In this document: piece after piece, positions 8,790 through 9,391 of the stretch | Position numbering within the stretch: position 1 is the first letter of the stretch | Layout: each line of letters begins with the position of its first letter | From: an uncultured Clostridia bacterium | GTDB lineage: Bacteria; Bacillota; Clostridia; Christensenellales; Aristaeellaceae | Assembly (NCBI GenBank): GCA_946409855.1 | Contig: CAMJXZ010000108.1 | Location: 1 to 9,391, forward strand | Reading direction: 5' to 3' | Length of the DNA: 9,391 nt | Notes under the pieces: generated by a model | What the model was told of the DNA's origin: nothing | The model's input: the letters and a program-made list of their open reading frames with translations, nothing else | Database searches by the model: none | Position numbers and translations under genes: made by a program

Positions 8790-9391
8790 TCACTGCTTCT
8801 CCCCATCGTTCTCCGATTCTGTTTTTTCCCTGTCCAGCGCTTCAATGAGCGCGTCATCCTGGATAATTTCCATGGAGGGCGCTTTCTCCTGATACAGCTT
8901 GATCGCCGCTTCGTTCACCAGCTGAGAATACAGGCTGTCCCTGATCTTATTGCGCACTTCTTCCGGCATCGGCAGGGCGCCCGCTTCCGCGTCGCTCATG
9001 TAGTACAGGACGTGGATGCCGTAGGTTCCCACCACCGGCAGGGAATGACTGCCGGGCGCCGCCATGGCTTCCGAGAACGCGGCGTCCTTGAACGCCGGAT
9101 CCCACATGATGCTCTTTTCATGCACCCGGTAGCCCACCGCGGGATCCAGACCCGGGTCCTCGTTGTACTGGGCGATCAGGCTTTCAAAGGATTCGCCGGC
9201 GGCCAGACGCGCTTCGATATCGTCCAGCTCCGCCTTCTTGCTGGCCAGCACCGCTTCCCTCGCGGCTTCCATCGCCAGACGGGCTTCCTCCACCTGTTCC
9301 TCGGTCACCGGGGCTTCAGCGGCAGGCGCTTCGGTGGCGGCGGGCGCTTCCGTGGCGGCGGCAGCGGCTTCCGCGGCGGCCTTCTGTTCTT
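8790..9391 (-). CDS. Parvulin (PpiC)-type peptidyl-prolyl isomerase, C-terminal part, truncated by window edge
   Basis: The last 199 codons of a protein whose frame is open to the window edge; the N-terminus, including any signal peptide, lies outside. Numbered within the fragment, residues 1-28 are low-complexity Ala/Glu/Pro/Thr with two TEAPAA units. Residues about 29-130 match the second and later elements of a parvulin domain: amphipathic helix, LAAGESFESLIAQYNEDPG, VGYRVHEKSIMWDPAFKDAAF, and the closing strand GTYGIHVLYY. A charged tail ends in ESENDGEKQ. In PrsA/SurA-type foldases this domain catalyses proline isomerisation in proteins outside the cytoplasmic membrane. The first parvulin strand (usually HILV-like) is not visible and must lie before the Ala-rich segment. 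A GTG at 9308 is not the true start, since the frame continues upstream in parvulin-linker style. It ends just before a putative promoter for the next gene. Confidence 0.85.
   Translation of the reverse strand, partial: EQKAAAEAAAAATEAPAATEAPAAEAPVTEEQVEEARLAMEAAREAVLASKKAELDDIEARLAAGESFESLIAQYNEDPGLDPAVGYRVHEKSIMWDPAFKDAAFSEAMAAPGSHSLPVVGTYGIHVLYYMSDAEAGALPMPEEVRNKIRDSLYSQLVNEAAIKLYQEKAPSMEIIQDDALIEALDREKTESENDGEKQ
9309..9380 (-). repeat. Low-complexity Ala/Glu/Pro/Thr-coding repeat (18-bp TEAPAA units)
   Basis: Two 18-bp units encoding TEAPAA occupy 9336-9353 and 9318-9335. They are followed by a partial unit encoding EAP (9309-9317) and preceded by alanine-rich codons. The units share the core GGCGCTTC with small differences. 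It is in frame within the isomerase gene. Confidence 0.75.

Overview
The window is GC-rich, densely coded bacterial DNA. Strong AGGAGG ribosome-binding sites at 5-9 nt spacing, a single-chain pyruvate:ferredoxin oxidoreductase and secreted modular proteins point to an anaerobic member of the Bacillota (Clostridia-like, perhaps gut or rumen). This placement is inferred from gene content and style; no marker gene is present to settle it.

Layout. Plus strand, 1-6963: the 3' end of an AMP-forming acyl-CoA synthetase (1-513) overlaps by 4 bases (ATGA) with a metal-dependent amidohydrolase (510-1310). A near-consensus promoter (1370-1398) then drives a secreted protein with an SH3b-like region, a Pro/Glu-rich linker and four tandem fibronectin-III-like repeats (1444-3210). 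After a 249-base gap comes a full-length pyruvate:ferredoxin oxidoreductase (3460-6963). It ends at a perfect 16-bp hairpin (6986-7021) with A- and T-tracts on both sides, placed to stop transcription from both directions. Minus strand, 9391-7115: the C-terminal part of a parvulin-type peptidyl-prolyl isomerase with an Ala/Glu/Pro/Thr-rich segment (8790-9391), a putative promoter, a small cysteine-rich DUF3795-like protein (8301-8675), and a secreted protein with a cohesin-like N-terminal domain and a Ca-binding-like Asp-rich loop near its C-terminus (7115-8209).

How the genes relate. The ligase and hydrolase are probably translationally coupled and may act on the same, unknown, carboxylic-acid pathway. 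The oxidoreductase is central anaerobic metabolism (pyruvate to acetyl-CoA, CO2 and reduced ferredoxin) and looks like a stand-alone unit. The two secreted proteins flank it on opposite strands and have no recognisable catalytic domain, so adhesion, scaffolding or envelope roles are plausible but unproven. The foldase at the right edge would act on exported proteins in general.

I see no mobile element, CRISPR array, tRNA or rRNA, and no strong evidence for a new multi-gene system. The most unusual items are the ABAB higher-order repeat in the Fn3 protein, the unassigned cohesin-like/Asp-loop protein, and the low-complexity insert in the parvulin.
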